This document shows positions 27,094 through 39,215 of a stretch of 64,000 bases of DNA, piece after piece; the first letter of the stretch is position 1; every line of letters starts with the position of its first letter. This DNA comes from Multifurca ochricompacta (taxonomy: Eukaryota; Basidiomycota; Agaricomycetes; Russulales; Russulaceae), in NCBI GenBank assembly GCA_022496185.1, contig WTXG01000012.1:62001-126000 (forward strand), written 5' to 3'. The translations under genes were made by a program, and so were the position numbers. Under the pieces are notes generated by a model. That model did not search any database, was not told the origin of the DNA, and worked only from the letters and a program-made list of their open reading frames with translations.

Positions 27094-29117
27094 ATGTCAG
27101 CGCGCTTCGTTCATGCCATCCGACCAAGACAGTTGACCACCTTCGGTTTCTCTCCACGTTCTCGTCATATTCCATCATCGTCCCGCGTCATCACTACAGC
27201 TCTCACCTTCGATGCTTCCGCCTGCTTCTCATCGGATCCCTCCCCGACGGACTTGCTAGTAGCAGCCAAAACGCGAGATCTATTGGGAAGCCTCGAGAAG
27301 GGAGACTCGAATCCTTCACGACCATGGAGTCATTACATTGATCTGCTCAATTACATGGGTCTCGAGAAACTCCCACTCGAAGTGCACCAACTTGTCCTTC
27401 GGAAATGTGTCCCACCGTCCAGCGTTATACGTGCGGCTAGCGCAAGAGAAAACCGTGCGAAATACTATCCCCATGCTCCCCATGCATATGAGAATCGCCT
27501 TCAAACCATCATGAAGAACATTCGCTCCGCTGGGTGGCGGGCAGAGTTGGACGACTATCACTTCATTTTGGAGCAATTTGCTGCCGTGGGTCATTATATT
27601 GGTTCCCGAAGAGTATTCCAGGAAATGGTGTCTGCAGGGGTAGAGCCGCACGTGAAGACATACAGTCTGTGTTTACAAGCGTTGGCACACCGGCTAGTAC
27701 TTCCTTGTCCCGAAGAACATCATCCGGCCTTAATCGACGGAACGACAAAGATGGTCAAGGAACTCATCCGGGATATGGTGGAAAGAAAAATGCCGTTTAC
27801 GTCCGTCAACATGGACCTCGTCATTCGAATACTTCGCGAAACGGTCGACCAGAAGGGTTTTGACGATCTTATCAAATTTAGCTATGGCATTGACCTGGCA
27901 TATCCAGATCGCTTACCATTGGAAATCGTAGAGCGACAAGCAACCACACAATCCGAAATTTCAGATGCGCTACACCCTCCATCGTACCGGCTGCAGCCGC
28001 TTTCAACTCCCGGGCTCAACGTTATAGTTGACATGTTGGGTCATACAGGCCGAATAACGAAGATGGTACAGGCATTTGAGGTACTTTCCCAGCCACTCCC
28101 AAAGTCAAGCCAATCTCCGGTATCACTCTTCGATGAAGACGAAGATGACTGTCCCATCGACTCTCCCTCCACTCCAGAGTCTATTTATCCCCTTCCATTT
28201 GCTCCGCCGAACACAACCACTTTCAAATTTCTCATAAAGCATGCCGCGAGAGCCAATCATGCGGTCTTTGCGCGACATTATCTTGTGCAAGCAATGCGCC
28301 TGGACAGAGAAGAAGACCGACGCCTTAGGCGTGATTTATGTACACTCCCAGTCAATGAAATCTCGGCGCCTCTCGTTGCTGTGAATAGGAACATGTTCCT
28401 CACTGTTTTCGGACTGAGCAACCGCGAAAAGCGTGTGGAGCTGATGCGCTGGACACTGAGAATGATTAGGCGCACCCTGCGTCGCAAGCGTAGAGACATG
28501 TACTGGTATGCTTACAAGAGGGATACACGATATGTTCAAGGATTGGCACTAGGCGACGCTGTGACGGGGACTTACCTCCCCCATCACCTTCTGGCGGTGA
28601 CGTATCCGGTGCTTCAGACTCAACACCGCTGCGTCCTTCGCCCCTTGCGGCCCGAAATGCTCAGCCTACCAAAGTCGCAGCCGCTGTTCTCACTCCATTG
28701 CCCACGTCCAGTCTCACCTCATCTTCGTCATCGGTTGCGTCGGCCGCTCAGCTTTCACTTCACAGTGGTAATTCTGAGTCTTCCGTCTTCGACCTGGATC
28801 TTGATTCCGACCATACACATTCCACACCTCCACCCCGCATCTTTGACATCAACACGCACATCTCCCTTTTACGGCGTGATATTGAGCAGCTAGAGCAGCT
28901 AGGCTCGGATGTTGAAGTCGTCCTTGGGCGAACCATTCACCGGATAAAAGAGCGGCTGGGAAGACGGGTATGGTCGGGGAAGGATATCTGGCTTGCAGAT
29001 GATCGAACCCGAACACATGCCACCAAAGAATTTTGGAAGGAGGCTGTCAACTTTGTGGTACCAAAAGTAACGAAGCATTTTCGAAGACGAGATCACAAAG
29101 ATAAAAAGCGACCGTAG
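27094..29117 (+). CDS. pentatricopeptide-repeat (PPR) protein, probably mitochondrial
   Basis: Two exons, 27094-28505 and 28553-29117, joined by a 47-bp GTATGC...CTAG intron, give 658 residues. Seen: a basic N-terminus suited to mitochondrial import (MSARFVHAIRPRQLTTFGF). PPR-like helical pairs follow, for example DYHFILEQFAAVGHYIGSRR followed by VFQEMVSAGVEPHVKTYSLC, and TFKFLIKHAARANHAVFARH. A basic region (RTLRRKRRDMYW) precedes a Ser/Pro linker. The C-terminal helical segment is FDINTHISLLRRDIEQLEQL. Known: fungal PPR proteins bind organellar RNA. The 47-bp intron restores the frame that otherwise seems broken at 28550. RNA target unknown. Confidence 0.72.
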
Positions 29118-29417
29118 TCTTGATACACTCATCTTTGCTTTACCTAATAATTTGGAAGGGTGGGCATTTTGTGAGGAATTAATTACATTCCGCGGCATGT
29201 CTAGACGACGGGTATATACCCTTATGTTTTGTAGAGGTCAATATCTGTAAGCCAGTCGTTAATTTCTACGAATGAGAGCTCGTGTGCAGTTGCAGCATAA
29301 AACAATGCGACTCAAAAACATGGGCTCTTCCCTACGCGATGTTTTGGTTGGGAGGCGTGTCTACAGGTCCATGGCGCGAAAAGTGAAAGTGCTGGTCAAG
29401 TACTCTCGTCATCATGT
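29118..29417. other. 300-bp convergent spacer, PPR / PCH2
   Basis: 3' flanks of two convergent genes. I see no further coding exon or RNA gene. Confidence 0.4.
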
Positions 29418-31220
29418 TCACTGCTCGAAACGCTCCCGTTCTCCCGCTTGGCTTCCCACAACTTTCTCCATCGCATTAAGCCACACCTCGACTTGTGTAC
29501 CAACCCCTCCTGGTCCAGGTGAAACCGTTGCCTTTCCGCCATTTATATCTTTTTGCGCAGCTGCATCTGTTACTGAGAAAGCGGGGGGTGCGTAGCCTAG
29601 GCTAATGTATCTTGCGTGCGCCAGGACGGGTAAGCGGCGGAGGGAACGACCAGACATCTTTTGATCCTAAGCAAGTTGACAATTATGACTACATGAAACG
29701 TATGACATCATAGATGTACTCACTCTGCATTTCTGGGCAAGTCGAAAGAGATGGACTGCAATTTGCCTTGGGCGCTGTGGGGCTGCAGTTGTATGGGCGG
29801 GGTCGGGTCGACCGTTGTACGTTCGAAGTACCGCGCTTCTTCCAGCGATGGGACTTCCTGTAAGTGCTTCAAGAATAGTCTTCCTAGGGATACGAGCGAG
29901 CAACATACGGTGGGGGCACTACGCCCTTTGCGATGAGCTCGAGTAAGCAGCTACGTAATATTATGTAGATGGCTTCAGGTGGGGCAGGTCAATGTAGTGT
30001 ATAATATCCGCACGGTCGACAAAGGCCGAATCTTTCGTTAATGTGAGCATCTGCCCAATACTACACCAATGTTTGCGTTTACCAATTGCCTTTGCAAGAT
30101 TGCTTGTGGATACAACTAGAACATTTTTTTTATGTCGGAGTTTATCGAGTTGAGTAAGTAGGGCGTTCACGACCTATGAACCTTGAGCTCGAAAACGGAT
30201 GTTAACGGAAAAGATAATTTACCCTTAACGCGTCGGTGGGCTCAGTACCAGCCATGGCGCCTGCCCGCGCGGCAGTCAGCGACTCAACTTCGTCTGGAAG
30301 AAGTATTACGATCAGCGGGATCTCGAGACAGAGACAGAGACCGTGATGGGTAAAAAGATACCTATGAGGACCACGACGAAAGTATCCTCGTCCTCAACAA
30401 GTTCCATAACACTTCCAAACAGCTTCTGGACCAGTTTTCCTGACTCGGAGAACCAACGCGAGAAAAGCGAGTGTGAATTAATCTCGAGTAAGCGAGATTG
30501 AGGATATCTATGAGCAATTAGCTGCGAAATCAGGGATGAGCAGCGCAAAGGGGCGCGCGAACCGGTGCGACAGTCGCACGGAGAGCTTTTGTGCAAGAGC
30601 TCGGCAGAGTGAGGTCTTTCCTGTTCCAGGAGGGCCATGCAAGAGTACAACCCGGTTCCACGAGACAATGTTAACTAAGGAGTTATTGAGTTGATGTAAC
30701 AGAGTAGCGGATTGAAACCCACAATCGACGTTGGCATCACTGAATAACACGGTCGCATATATATAGTCTAGGAGTCTAGATTTTGTGTCGTCTGGAAAGA
30801 TCAGACTGTCCCAGAGGCCTTCCCATTGTCTACTGGGTAGTTCGCATACACTAGCGGCCGTGAATCCTCGCCGTCGCTAGTTGATCCGGTAGAGAACCCC
30901 TCGACGCTATCGCCATCAGTCGGCTGATAGACATGTATCTGAAGGAAAGCTTGTGCCACAGGGAGATATGACGTAGGAGAGGACGACTCGCAAGCAGTAA
31001 TCTGCTCTACAGAAGAGGCAAGCACGGGGACGTCCTCCCAGCCATCGAGCCTTGAAGGAAGTGCAATTGTTTCAAAAGATTTTGAAACATATTGACGAAC
31101 AGCGTTGCGAACGGTGTCGAAGCGAGCCGTGGAGCTCGGAGAAAGGCGCACCTCAACTGAGTTGGAGGTCAATGTGCAGAAGAGCACCAAGAACAGAGAA
31201 ACTAACTGTGAACTGGCCAT
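29418..31220 (-). CDS. PCH2: PCH2/TRIP13 AAA+ ATPase (frame-broken as given)
   Basis: Minus-strand gene with exons from 31220 to 29418. Seen in order: an N-terminal domain ([20 protein letters not shown]), the linker [19 protein letters not shown], Walker [38 protein letters not shown], and Walker [30 protein letters not shown] follows, and the tail is [17 protein letters not shown]. These are the hallmarks of TRIP13/Pch2, which remodels HORMA proteins in meiotic and spindle checkpoints. Apparent one-base losses break the frame at about 30863-30868, 29981-29984 and 29779-29782, and probably 29912-29916. Three of these are in G/C homopolymers. The domain order is intact, so the breaks look like sequence errors. 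The start codon is uncertain. Confidence 0.87.
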
Positions 31221-31617
31221 ACCAAAGGGGATGTTGTAGACACGTCTGAGGATGATGTATGCAGGGTTTGCAGGGCCATAGATACGAACCTGAGTTTGTA
31301 TGGAATGTAGGTCGAGAAACTCGTGACGACCTGACCGAGACTGACGCGACGACCAAATAACGCGTCAACAAACTAAGGCACGTGCCGGCAAAGCTGAAGC
31401 CCAGCTCAACACTACACTTCGCATTCGCATCGCAACAACTGTTGAGTAAAGGATAGGATGAAGTTATAATAGAAGTGGCGAAAAGAAACGATGATGACTT
31501 CAAATCGATAATGTCAACATTATCCAATAAAATAAAATCAATATCAATATCAATATCTACGTGGTTGGCGCGGATGTTCGATCCCATCTTCATCTCTTTA
31601 TCTCATCTTTATCCTCC
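31221..31617. promoter_or_regulatory. divergent promoter, PCH2 / SelW-like gene
   Basis: A 397-bp spacer with an ATCAAT tandem run at about 31536-31556 near the plus-strand start. No coding exon seen. Confidence 0.4.
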
Positions 31618-32180
31618 ATGGATCAAGCTGCACCTGCGTACGACTCAAACAATCCGTCGACTTTCGTCGTTCCGACTCCCAATGCACCTCACAGTGTCAT
31701 CATAGAATTCTGCGATAGAGTGAGCCTCTCTAAAAGTCGCTTTGTTAATATTCATCTAATGTCTAAGGGTCTTTGTCATGCAGTGTCGTTGGTGAGTCCT
31801 TGCGGATGCGATATCCATACTGAAGAGATCAAATGCCTATTTTTGTGAGGCTTCATCGAGCAACTTGGACATCCACTGAATTATTGCTAACATTCCCGCC
31901 ACCCGCACTCAAAAGCGTTACAATAATACCCTTGACTTCAGAGGACACCGCCGGTCGCTTTCGGATATGGCTCACCGTAAATGACAGTCCATCATCATCT
32001 GTCTTGGTGTGGGATAGAAAAGTGGAAGGCAAATTTCCTGAACTCAAGGAGCTTGTGAGCATCCCGCACCCACAAATACCCTCTTTTTTTTTTTTCTTTT
32101 TCTAAGTACGAGTATCGCAGAAACAACGAATTCGAGATCACATTCAACCGAATAGATCACTAGGTCATTCAGACCGATAA
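31618..32180 (+). CDS. SelW/Rdx-family thioredoxin-like redox protein (Cys form)
   Basis: Four exons, 31618-31719, 31784-31791, 31850-32054 and 32121-32180, give 124 residues. Seen: the core VIIEFCDRCRW holds a CxxC redox motif. RATWTSTELLLTF follows, then a beta-rich C-terminus with LVWDRKVEGKFPELKELKQR. This matches the SelW/SelT/SelH (Rdx) family, in which one Cys may be selenocysteine in animals; here both positions are Cys. Exon 2 is only 8 nt and encodes CR plus two bases of W, so the CxxC motif is assembled across introns. Known: these are small redox proteins of thioredoxin-like fold. Partner unknown. CLASP follows 230 bp downstream on the same strand. Confidence 0.85.
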
Positions 32181-32410
32181 ATGTATTACTACGTAGCGTA
32201 GTCAGTCGTTGTTGGGTTAAATGTTATATATTACATTACGTCGCGGTTATGACGCGCTAAGCGCGATCCCTCAAAAGAAGCAAAGCAGGCAAGTTGCATT
32301 CGAGCTCGAGTTCAACTTTTTCAGCCGAGACACTTGCAAAACTCAGTCCGCGACACGACAACTGACTCCTTCTTTCATGTTTCTTCTGGTTATCATCCTT
32401 TCAATAACCG

Positions 32411-35400
32411 ATGGACGAATCTAGCGTTTCAAAGCTCATTCAACAATGTAAAGCAAATGGCAAGCGTTGACGATTGTGTTCGAGATGATTTCCACCCTAC
32501 TCACCTCTTTTTACTCAATTAGACGTAGATGTTAAAATTGACTCTATGATCAAATTGCAAGCAGAGTTCGAGAACGGTGCGACGGTAAGCTCCCCAGTAG
32601 AAATCCCAAAAACATTACCTTTTCACCATTCCCCTCTGAACAATAGATTCCTGACGCCGACGCCGTCATCCAAACCTTTAAAGCATGCCTTCGAATTTCA
32701 CATCAGCATTTACAAGCGGCAACTCTTTCCGCCCTTCTTCCTCTCCTTCCCCTCCTTCTCTCCAACAGTCATGCACGCCCCGTCACTATGTCTTCCTCGG
32801 CATCCACTTCGTCTGCCGGGTCTTCCTCTATTGATTCGTACACTCTACGACAGGCATTGATTGCCTTTCTTCCCACAGGTGGGATCATTGACCGCCTCGG
32901 TGATGCTCGAGAAAGGTCACGCGAGAAGGCTCGTGAGAGCTTGGTAATTCTCGGCGGGCTCGCGTTCCGCGCAGGCGGTGGTTCAACGCTGGCCGCTTCG
33001 AAGAGTGGAAAGACGCAGGAAACTGCGGTGCAGATGTTCGAGCGATTTTTGAAAGAGAACGGACTTGCGAGCAAGGTATGGAGAGTTCGTGATCAGGTAA
33101 GGTTTCATTGGATTCGCACTTCGACTCAGCGTTGATTCTGGCGCAGTCCATTCTGACCCTGGTCGATATTCGGCGCGTGCACCATCTCTTCCCCATTCGC
33201 CCTTACCTTCCTGCTCTTGTCAGCGCGCTCGAAGACAGTGACTCCACCGTACGCGAAACTGCCAAAACGTCGGTTGTGATCCTCTTTACTGGACCGGGGG
33301 TTTCGGATGCTGCGCGTGCAGATCTCAAGCGTGAATTGGCAAAAAAGGGGGTACGAAAGACCATTGTCGACACTCTGCTTGCCAAATACTTGGCTCGGAC
33401 ACTACCAGTATAACAGCTGATGAAGGTGCTGAGGCCACCGATGCGCCGCTATTACAAGCGGTGGCGAAGAAGGAGTATATACCGCCAAGCTTAGCCCTAC
33501 AGGCGCAGAAGTCGGTCAGTACGGGATCGGATATCGTGGCGCCAGGTCCCAGCGCTGTTTCGCGAACTATTAGCTACGGAAGTATCAAAGAACAGTCAAG
33601 ACCGGCCAGCCGTGCGGCTGTAGCATCACCACCTCCCGGTGGGGGTGACACAACCGCTACTGTGCAGGCAGTCTACGTGCGTACAACTTTTCCCCGCCCC
33701 ACTTCACTCAACCGACCAGCTATGCAGGTTGCTTCAAGCCGAGATTTGGATGCCGAATTCGCTGAAATGCTGAAGCCTTTTGATGTATGCCTGGACCTGA
33801 TCCCTTCTCTTTCGCCAGCTTATTCTCTTTGTGTCAGGGCAAAGAGACCGAGCATAACTGGGCCCCCCGTGATCGGGCCATCACCAAAGTTCGAGGGATG
33901 CTCAAGGGTGACGTTCACGTTCGTTATACGGAAACATTTACCTCGCACCTCAAGCCTTTCGTCGATGCGTCTCTAAAAACGGTAAGTTTGGCAATCTGCA
34001 CGCGGGTCCATTCAATGACATGGTCGTGCATCAGCTTTGTAGTCTACGAACTATCGTTCCACAAACACTTGCTCACTTTATAACGACCTGGCGGTGGCAC
34101 TGGGAACAGCCCTCGATCCCTACGTTGATACACTTCTCTCCAACCTCCTTCGGATGGCTGCATTCACGAAAAAGATTATTGCACAGACATCTCAGGCCAC
34201 AGTGGTCATCATCATCACGAACACTTCTCCACAACCCCGAACAATCATACCTCTCTTCTGGACCGGCCTGCAAGACAAAACGCCTCAAGCACGATCCCTT
34301 GTCATTGAACATGTTAAGACATATCTAGATTCCACGGATCTCGTGGGAAAAACGTGATCGAAGCGTCTGGCTTGTTTGACACACTGGAGAAGTGCGTCAA
34401 GAAGTCACTGGCTGACGCAAATGCGAGTGTACGCCAGAATGCACGTGAAGCCTTTTGGTCTTTTGAAGGCTTTTGGAAAGAGCAAGGTCGAGTGATTTTA
34501 GAAGCTCAAGATGGGACAAACCGCAAGCAATTAGAGAAGGCGTGTCCTTACAAGCAGGACCAAGCAAACCTTCAGCCGACGACCCCGGCGAAAAAGAGCA
34601 CCTTGGGGGCCGCCATTGCTGCAAGTCGGGCCAAAGCCAAGGCCATTGCAACAGCACCCCCAACACTGCGGCATCAAGCAACGTCCGCGGCACGCACTAT
34701 GTCGCCACCGAAGCGCTCTCTTTCTCCATCCCTATCTACAGGAAGTGTGTCCGGGCGAACCGCACCTAGCTCACCAATAGCTCCTCGTTCAAGAATTGCT
34801 ACGAACCCTGCTGGAACAAGGAGCGTGTCAGGAAGAGTTGGCCCTATGTCGCACTCTCGTACCTCATCTGGCGACTCAAGTAACTCCACATCGTATCCAG
34901 GTCATCGTGTCGTTCCAGCGCCATTTTCTTCACCTCCCCGCGGTGCGGTGCTCCGACGAGCCATGCAGACCGCACTTCCGTCTTCACCGCCACCACCCCC
35001 GGCAACCAACGTCACTCCACCTTCTCCTGCTTCGCAGTCTCTTCCGAGCGCGAGCCACAGTCTGCCTCTTTTGCACGCCACTCATTGTATCTGCCCGACC
35101 CTGATGACACAGATCTCGCCAAGAGTGATCTTCTCACAGCGGTTGCGATCCCCCTCCCCGACGATGATGACTCAGATATGGAAATGGACGATTCAAACGT
35201 CGTTTCTTTTTCCTCGCCGTATGAGAAATTCCCTCCGGAGCCTCAATCCAAATCGCGCACCGACTCATATTCCCCCATATCAAACGGGCATCAGCCGACG
35301 TTAAATCCATCGCCAGGCACAGGCTCACCCCCTGTGAGCGCGCCACAGCCAGTCGTCGAGGATGCCTTACGCGCAAGGGCAGAACAAGCGCAGAGCGCTG

Positions 35401-36822
35401 CTGAGCGCCTTCTCGAACTAGTAGAACCAGAGGACGATATTACTCAACCACAAGCATCCCTGTTACTCAACAACGGAGAGGCAACTTTACAGACTGGAAA
35501 GATCCAGGCCCCGATGCTGACTGCTCAGGTGCGCGCACCAGCAACGCCAGTAAATAAGAACACAGCCATCTGGAAACAGGCTGCGGCTTTCCGAGATAGC
35601 CCAGCCCGACAGGTCGCACCTTCTCTGATAACCGATGTACTCAGGCCTACCGCAAGGGCTGACAGTGCATGGTGGAAGAAGCGCATGGCCCGTATGTCGT
35701 ATTGCTTTTCCTCTGATCTTCTTAGAAGGAACCTTTTCCTCGCAGTATTTAATCAGCGCAACCCGCTTCTCGCTTCCAGTGCCACCGACGCGGCCGCAGA
35801 GCTGCAGGGGTACACCGCTGCCCTCGACCAGGGAACCGGGGATGTATCGACGCTGAAGAACCTCGCGACCTTTTGTGTTGCACATCCCTCCATGGACGCC
35901 ATCTCGCCCCTGAGTTCTAGTCTGTCTATGCCTGCCAGTCCATCGCCTTTTATTTCCAGTGCCGGCGTCCTTCCCTCGCTCAAGCCCGAGTTATGGACTG
36001 AGAATAGGAGCTTCAGCAGGTTGTTTAATGCGTTGCAGAAATTCTTGTCTCCGGACAAGGTAAGTCTTTGTATTTGTGAATAGATCGTGTCCAGGCTCTG
36101 ACTAGGGATGTGCAAAGGACGAGGGATTACTGGAGTATGGGTTAATTGTACTGTGGGAGATGCTAGAATACTTGTCATTGCCGATGGAAGGTCACGAGGC
36201 AGAGGTGTTCACCATCCTTTTGACGATCAGGTATTCCAATAAACAACGGGTATGTTGGTTAGCCGACTGGCTGCAGTAATGCGTTGACGAGTTCCGGTGG
36301 CAGGTTTTTGAGGCGACAAACACCCTTCGTGACGCCCTCGCTACGCGCGTCGAGGCAGTTTACGGTCTGACGACCCTCCACGCCGCGCTTGTATCTTTTC
36401 GTGCTAGCCCAGTCCCATTGTCCTGTTTGGAGGAAGTTAAGGCTGGATCGTATGCCTTTGGCCTTATAGCACTCGCCAAATTTGCCTTGCGACTCCCCGC
36501 AGAGGTCCTGGAAGACGAGCTCCCGCGCCTGAAGCACACGCTCATTGCAGCGCTGACGGATACAACTTCACTGGTAGTGCGGGAGGCGGCTGCAGCAACA
36601 ATCATCGCGGCGCAGGTGGTGTTACGGGACGACACGCATCTATTCGCATTGCTGGACGGACTAGCGGACGACAAGAAGAACTTGCTTACATATTTGTTCG
36701 ACAAGCATGGAGTTCGTGGAATGGATACTTCAGGTAGCGCCGACCGCCTTGAGCGGGAGATGCGCAGACTTGATGGGAGGACAAGTACTCCGATCCGCGC
36801 ATCTGCGCAGTCCTTCGCATGA
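32411..36822 (+). CDS. CLASP: CLASP/Stu1 microtubule-associated TOG-domain protein (frame-broken as given)
   Basis: Exons run from 32411 to 36822. The first exons are 32411-32458 (candidate GC-AG donor), 32523-32583, 32647-33096 and 33147 onward. Seen: an N-terminal TOG-like repeat (SILTLVDIRRVHHLFPIRPY, DSDSTVRETAK) and a CLASP_N domain (WAPRDRAITKVRGMLKGD, LRTIVPQTLAHF, LDPYVDTLLSNLLRMAAFTK). A Ser/Arg-rich basic linker and a C-terminal HEAT-like region (VFEATNTLRDALATRVEAVY, KNLLTYLFDKHGV) follow. Known: CLASPs rescue microtubules and work at spindles and kinetochores. One-base gaps break the frame at about 33384-33386, 34077-34079, 34348-34352 and 35044-35045, mostly in A or T runs. Domain order is otherwise intact. 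Confidence 0.86.
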
Positions 36823-37051
36823 CATCATGACAGTAATGGTTGTGGTGGGGATTGATGATGATGATACCATGTAATGATAAGCCCCTGTCTAGCAAGGTAT
36901 TCCACTTCTCGTCGCGCCGAATTTCGTTATACCATGCATATACCGTCAACCTCTGTAACTCTATGTTCATATCCACTTATTAGCCTTGCTGTGCTTCGCA
37001 AGCGTGTCCAGCATCAACGAGGTAGACCTCATCCCTCAGCTCTGCTTCAGC

Positions 37052-38274
37052 TCAAAGCAACCGAAATCGTGTTCGCATGATCCAATAGATGGCGCCAGCT
37101 GTCAGTCCGCCGACATGCCCTGCCGAATCCAAACTCGAGAACTGTACAACAGAGCGCCGCCATTAGATGATGCATGGATTTTCAAGAAAAAAGGACACGA
37201 ACCCGGCGAGTGAGTGCGTTGTATACGTCAAAGCAAGCAATGGAGCCAATGCAAGCCCATGCAGGCATGGGCACCACGAAAAAGAGAAGGAACTGTGCAC
37301 GTGGTGCGGCAAAGGCGAAGAAGGACGCCAAGGCGTAGATTGCACCTGAGAAATATGTAGTGCGTGGGACAGGACGGTGAAGGGTTGGTTAGCAAGGAAG
37401 ACATTTGACAAATAAATGAGGGAACAACGCGTACCGCTAGCACCATGCGAATGGTAATTTCGCTCTTTGTTCCACACTAGCGATACGAGGCTCGCAAACG
37501 CACCGCCTGGGGTTAACCGTGTCCCGGCTCGTCGGTGGGGAAGGGGAGGGAGAGGAAGTAATGGAGGAGGGACGCACTTCCAAGGTAGAGCACGAGGAAG
37601 TGTGCATTTCCAAGCACTGCCAGCGCGGTCGGAGCTAAGAACCAAAATGTGAGCCCGTTGAAGAGCGCATGTCCCGGTTGAGCATGTGAAAAGGTAGATG
37701 TTACGAGCGTCCAGCTAAGAAAAATGAACGAGTGGGTGCCGGGGTCAGCTCTAGTACGGTGGACAACCGTTGTTGGCAAGGACATCTACGTACAATCGGC
37801 CATTGCGCAGGTTCTCGTAGCTATTGATAAAATTATCTTGTAACCACCTGGTAAGCCACTTGACGCTGGGTGGCCTGTAGGCCGTGTTCTGCACAGCCGT
37901 GAGGTACTCGGACTTACGGGCGAGGGGGAGCGTACATGAAACACCTGGACGTAGGACCATGCGGCAAAAATGATACCATTGATGCCGAGGATGCCGAAAA
38001 GGAGGTAATTTGAAGGGAGGTTGTTAAACCGTCGACTGAATCTCTGAAAAGGTCCAAGTGATTGCCAGTGTCTGCGAGGGTGCCTCATTGTACTTCTATG
38101 CGTTGCATTGAACAAGGTGGTTGCATGAAATTTCTGAACTGATAAGGCACGCAAGCGCAGCACATTTGAATTGTGAAGTGCATGTTTTGGGATGCAAGGC
38201 ATCCAGATATTATTGTAGAAGAAAGGTTTTACGGAGCGTAGGAGGACATTATGCTGAGGAGTCAGGATGAACAT
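37052..38274 (-). CDS. rhomboid-family intramembrane serine protease
   Basis: About six exons from 38274 (or an in-frame ATG at 38310) to 37052, spliced without frame problems. Seen: a basic N-terminus compatible with mitochondrial import, then a TM segment (YLLFGILGINGIIFAAWSYV). TLVTSTFSHAQPGHALFNGL gives the rhomboid HxxxN element. The catalytic serine lies in GASG (HSHGASGAIYALASFF) and the catalytic histidine in SAGHVGGLTAGAIYW. The Ser/His dyad and spacing are complete, so the protein should be active. The presequence-like start suggests a mitochondrial Pcp1/PARL-type enzyme, but a Golgi rhomboid is not excluded. It shares a 221-bp divergent promoter with TRAPPC2, which carries a TCACGTGA palindrome. 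Confidence 0.85.
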
Positions 38275-38495
38275 GGTCACCCGGATCAAGAACTGCCTGC
38301 AAAAATGCAACTGCTAAGAATGGTACAGGTACGCACGGCACGGATGATCCCGATATTTCACGTGACCCTCAATGAGGCGAGGGCGAGGGGCGAGGGGCGA
38401 GGGAAAGGAGAGGAAGAGGAAAGGAGAGAGGGAAAGGGAAAAAGCAAAAGGACAAGGCCACAGGCCACCTACCACCTCACGAAACGAAGGAGGCC

Positions 38496-39215
38496 ATGTC
38501 TCATCATCTTTTCCTTCTATCACCATCGGACACACCACTTTACAGCCTTACACATTTCTCTACTAAACCGAGTCAGACAGTACCGTCACCCCTGTCGGCG
38601 AATCTTCCGTCATGGTCCACATCTGCGTTCGCGGGGACGTTGACTGCACTGTCTGGGGCGTCTAGCGTCGTACAAGCCAGTACTCAAGGAGGCGGAGTTC
38701 GAATGGGTGGTGGTCAGGACCGACATGTGATTCAAATGATTGCCAATGCGAGCCTGGACGTGATTGAAGAGGTCGTGCGGCGAGACAATGGAATGTGAGT
38801 GAAAACAAAAAGAATGTACCGGATGGGATAACAATTGATATAGATAATAGGTATCTCAAATCCGTGGACAAGTTCAATGAATGGACTGTGTCAGCTTTTG
38901 TTACGCCTGGGAGTAAGCGAGATCCTTATAAGATAGCATATTCGATTATAAGCTGATGAGTTCTAATGCCCTATGACTAGATATGAAGTTTGTGCTATTG
39001 CACGAGGGAAAGAACGAGGAGGGGATTCGAGCTTTCTTTACTGAAGTGTGGGAGCTCTACGTAAAAGTAAGGGAAAGTGTGAATTTTGTCTTTGTTTTAA
39101 TATAATAAATTTTTTCTTTTAGACGATGTTAAATCCGTTTCATACGGCGCATAACGCTATCGTTAGCTCTGTTTTTGATGGACGCGTACGAGCAAGCGCG
39201 AGGAAATATTTATGA
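38496..39215 (+). CDS. TRS20: TRAPP complex subunit TRAPPC2 (Trs20, sedlin)
   Basis: Four exons, 38496-38794, 38851-38912, 38981-39066 and 39123-39215, give 179 residues in frame. Seen: longin-type core HVIQMIANASLDVIEEV, then YLKSVDKFNEWTVSAFVTPG, KFVLLHEGKNEEGIRAFFTE and VWELYVKTMLNPFHTAHNAI, ending VRASARKYL. This is the sedlin signature. Known: TRAPPC2 links the TRAPP core to its partners in ER-Golgi traffic. The N-terminus (SHHLFLLSPSDTPLYSL) replaces the usual YYFVIVGH-like strand, and a Ser/Gly-rich insert lengthens the protein over the usual about 140 residues. Confidence 0.93.

Noticed and set aside
28500..28560. Apparent frameshift in the PPR gene
   Set aside because: A 47-bp intron (28506-28552, GTATGC to CTAG) restores the frame exactly, so no error is needed.
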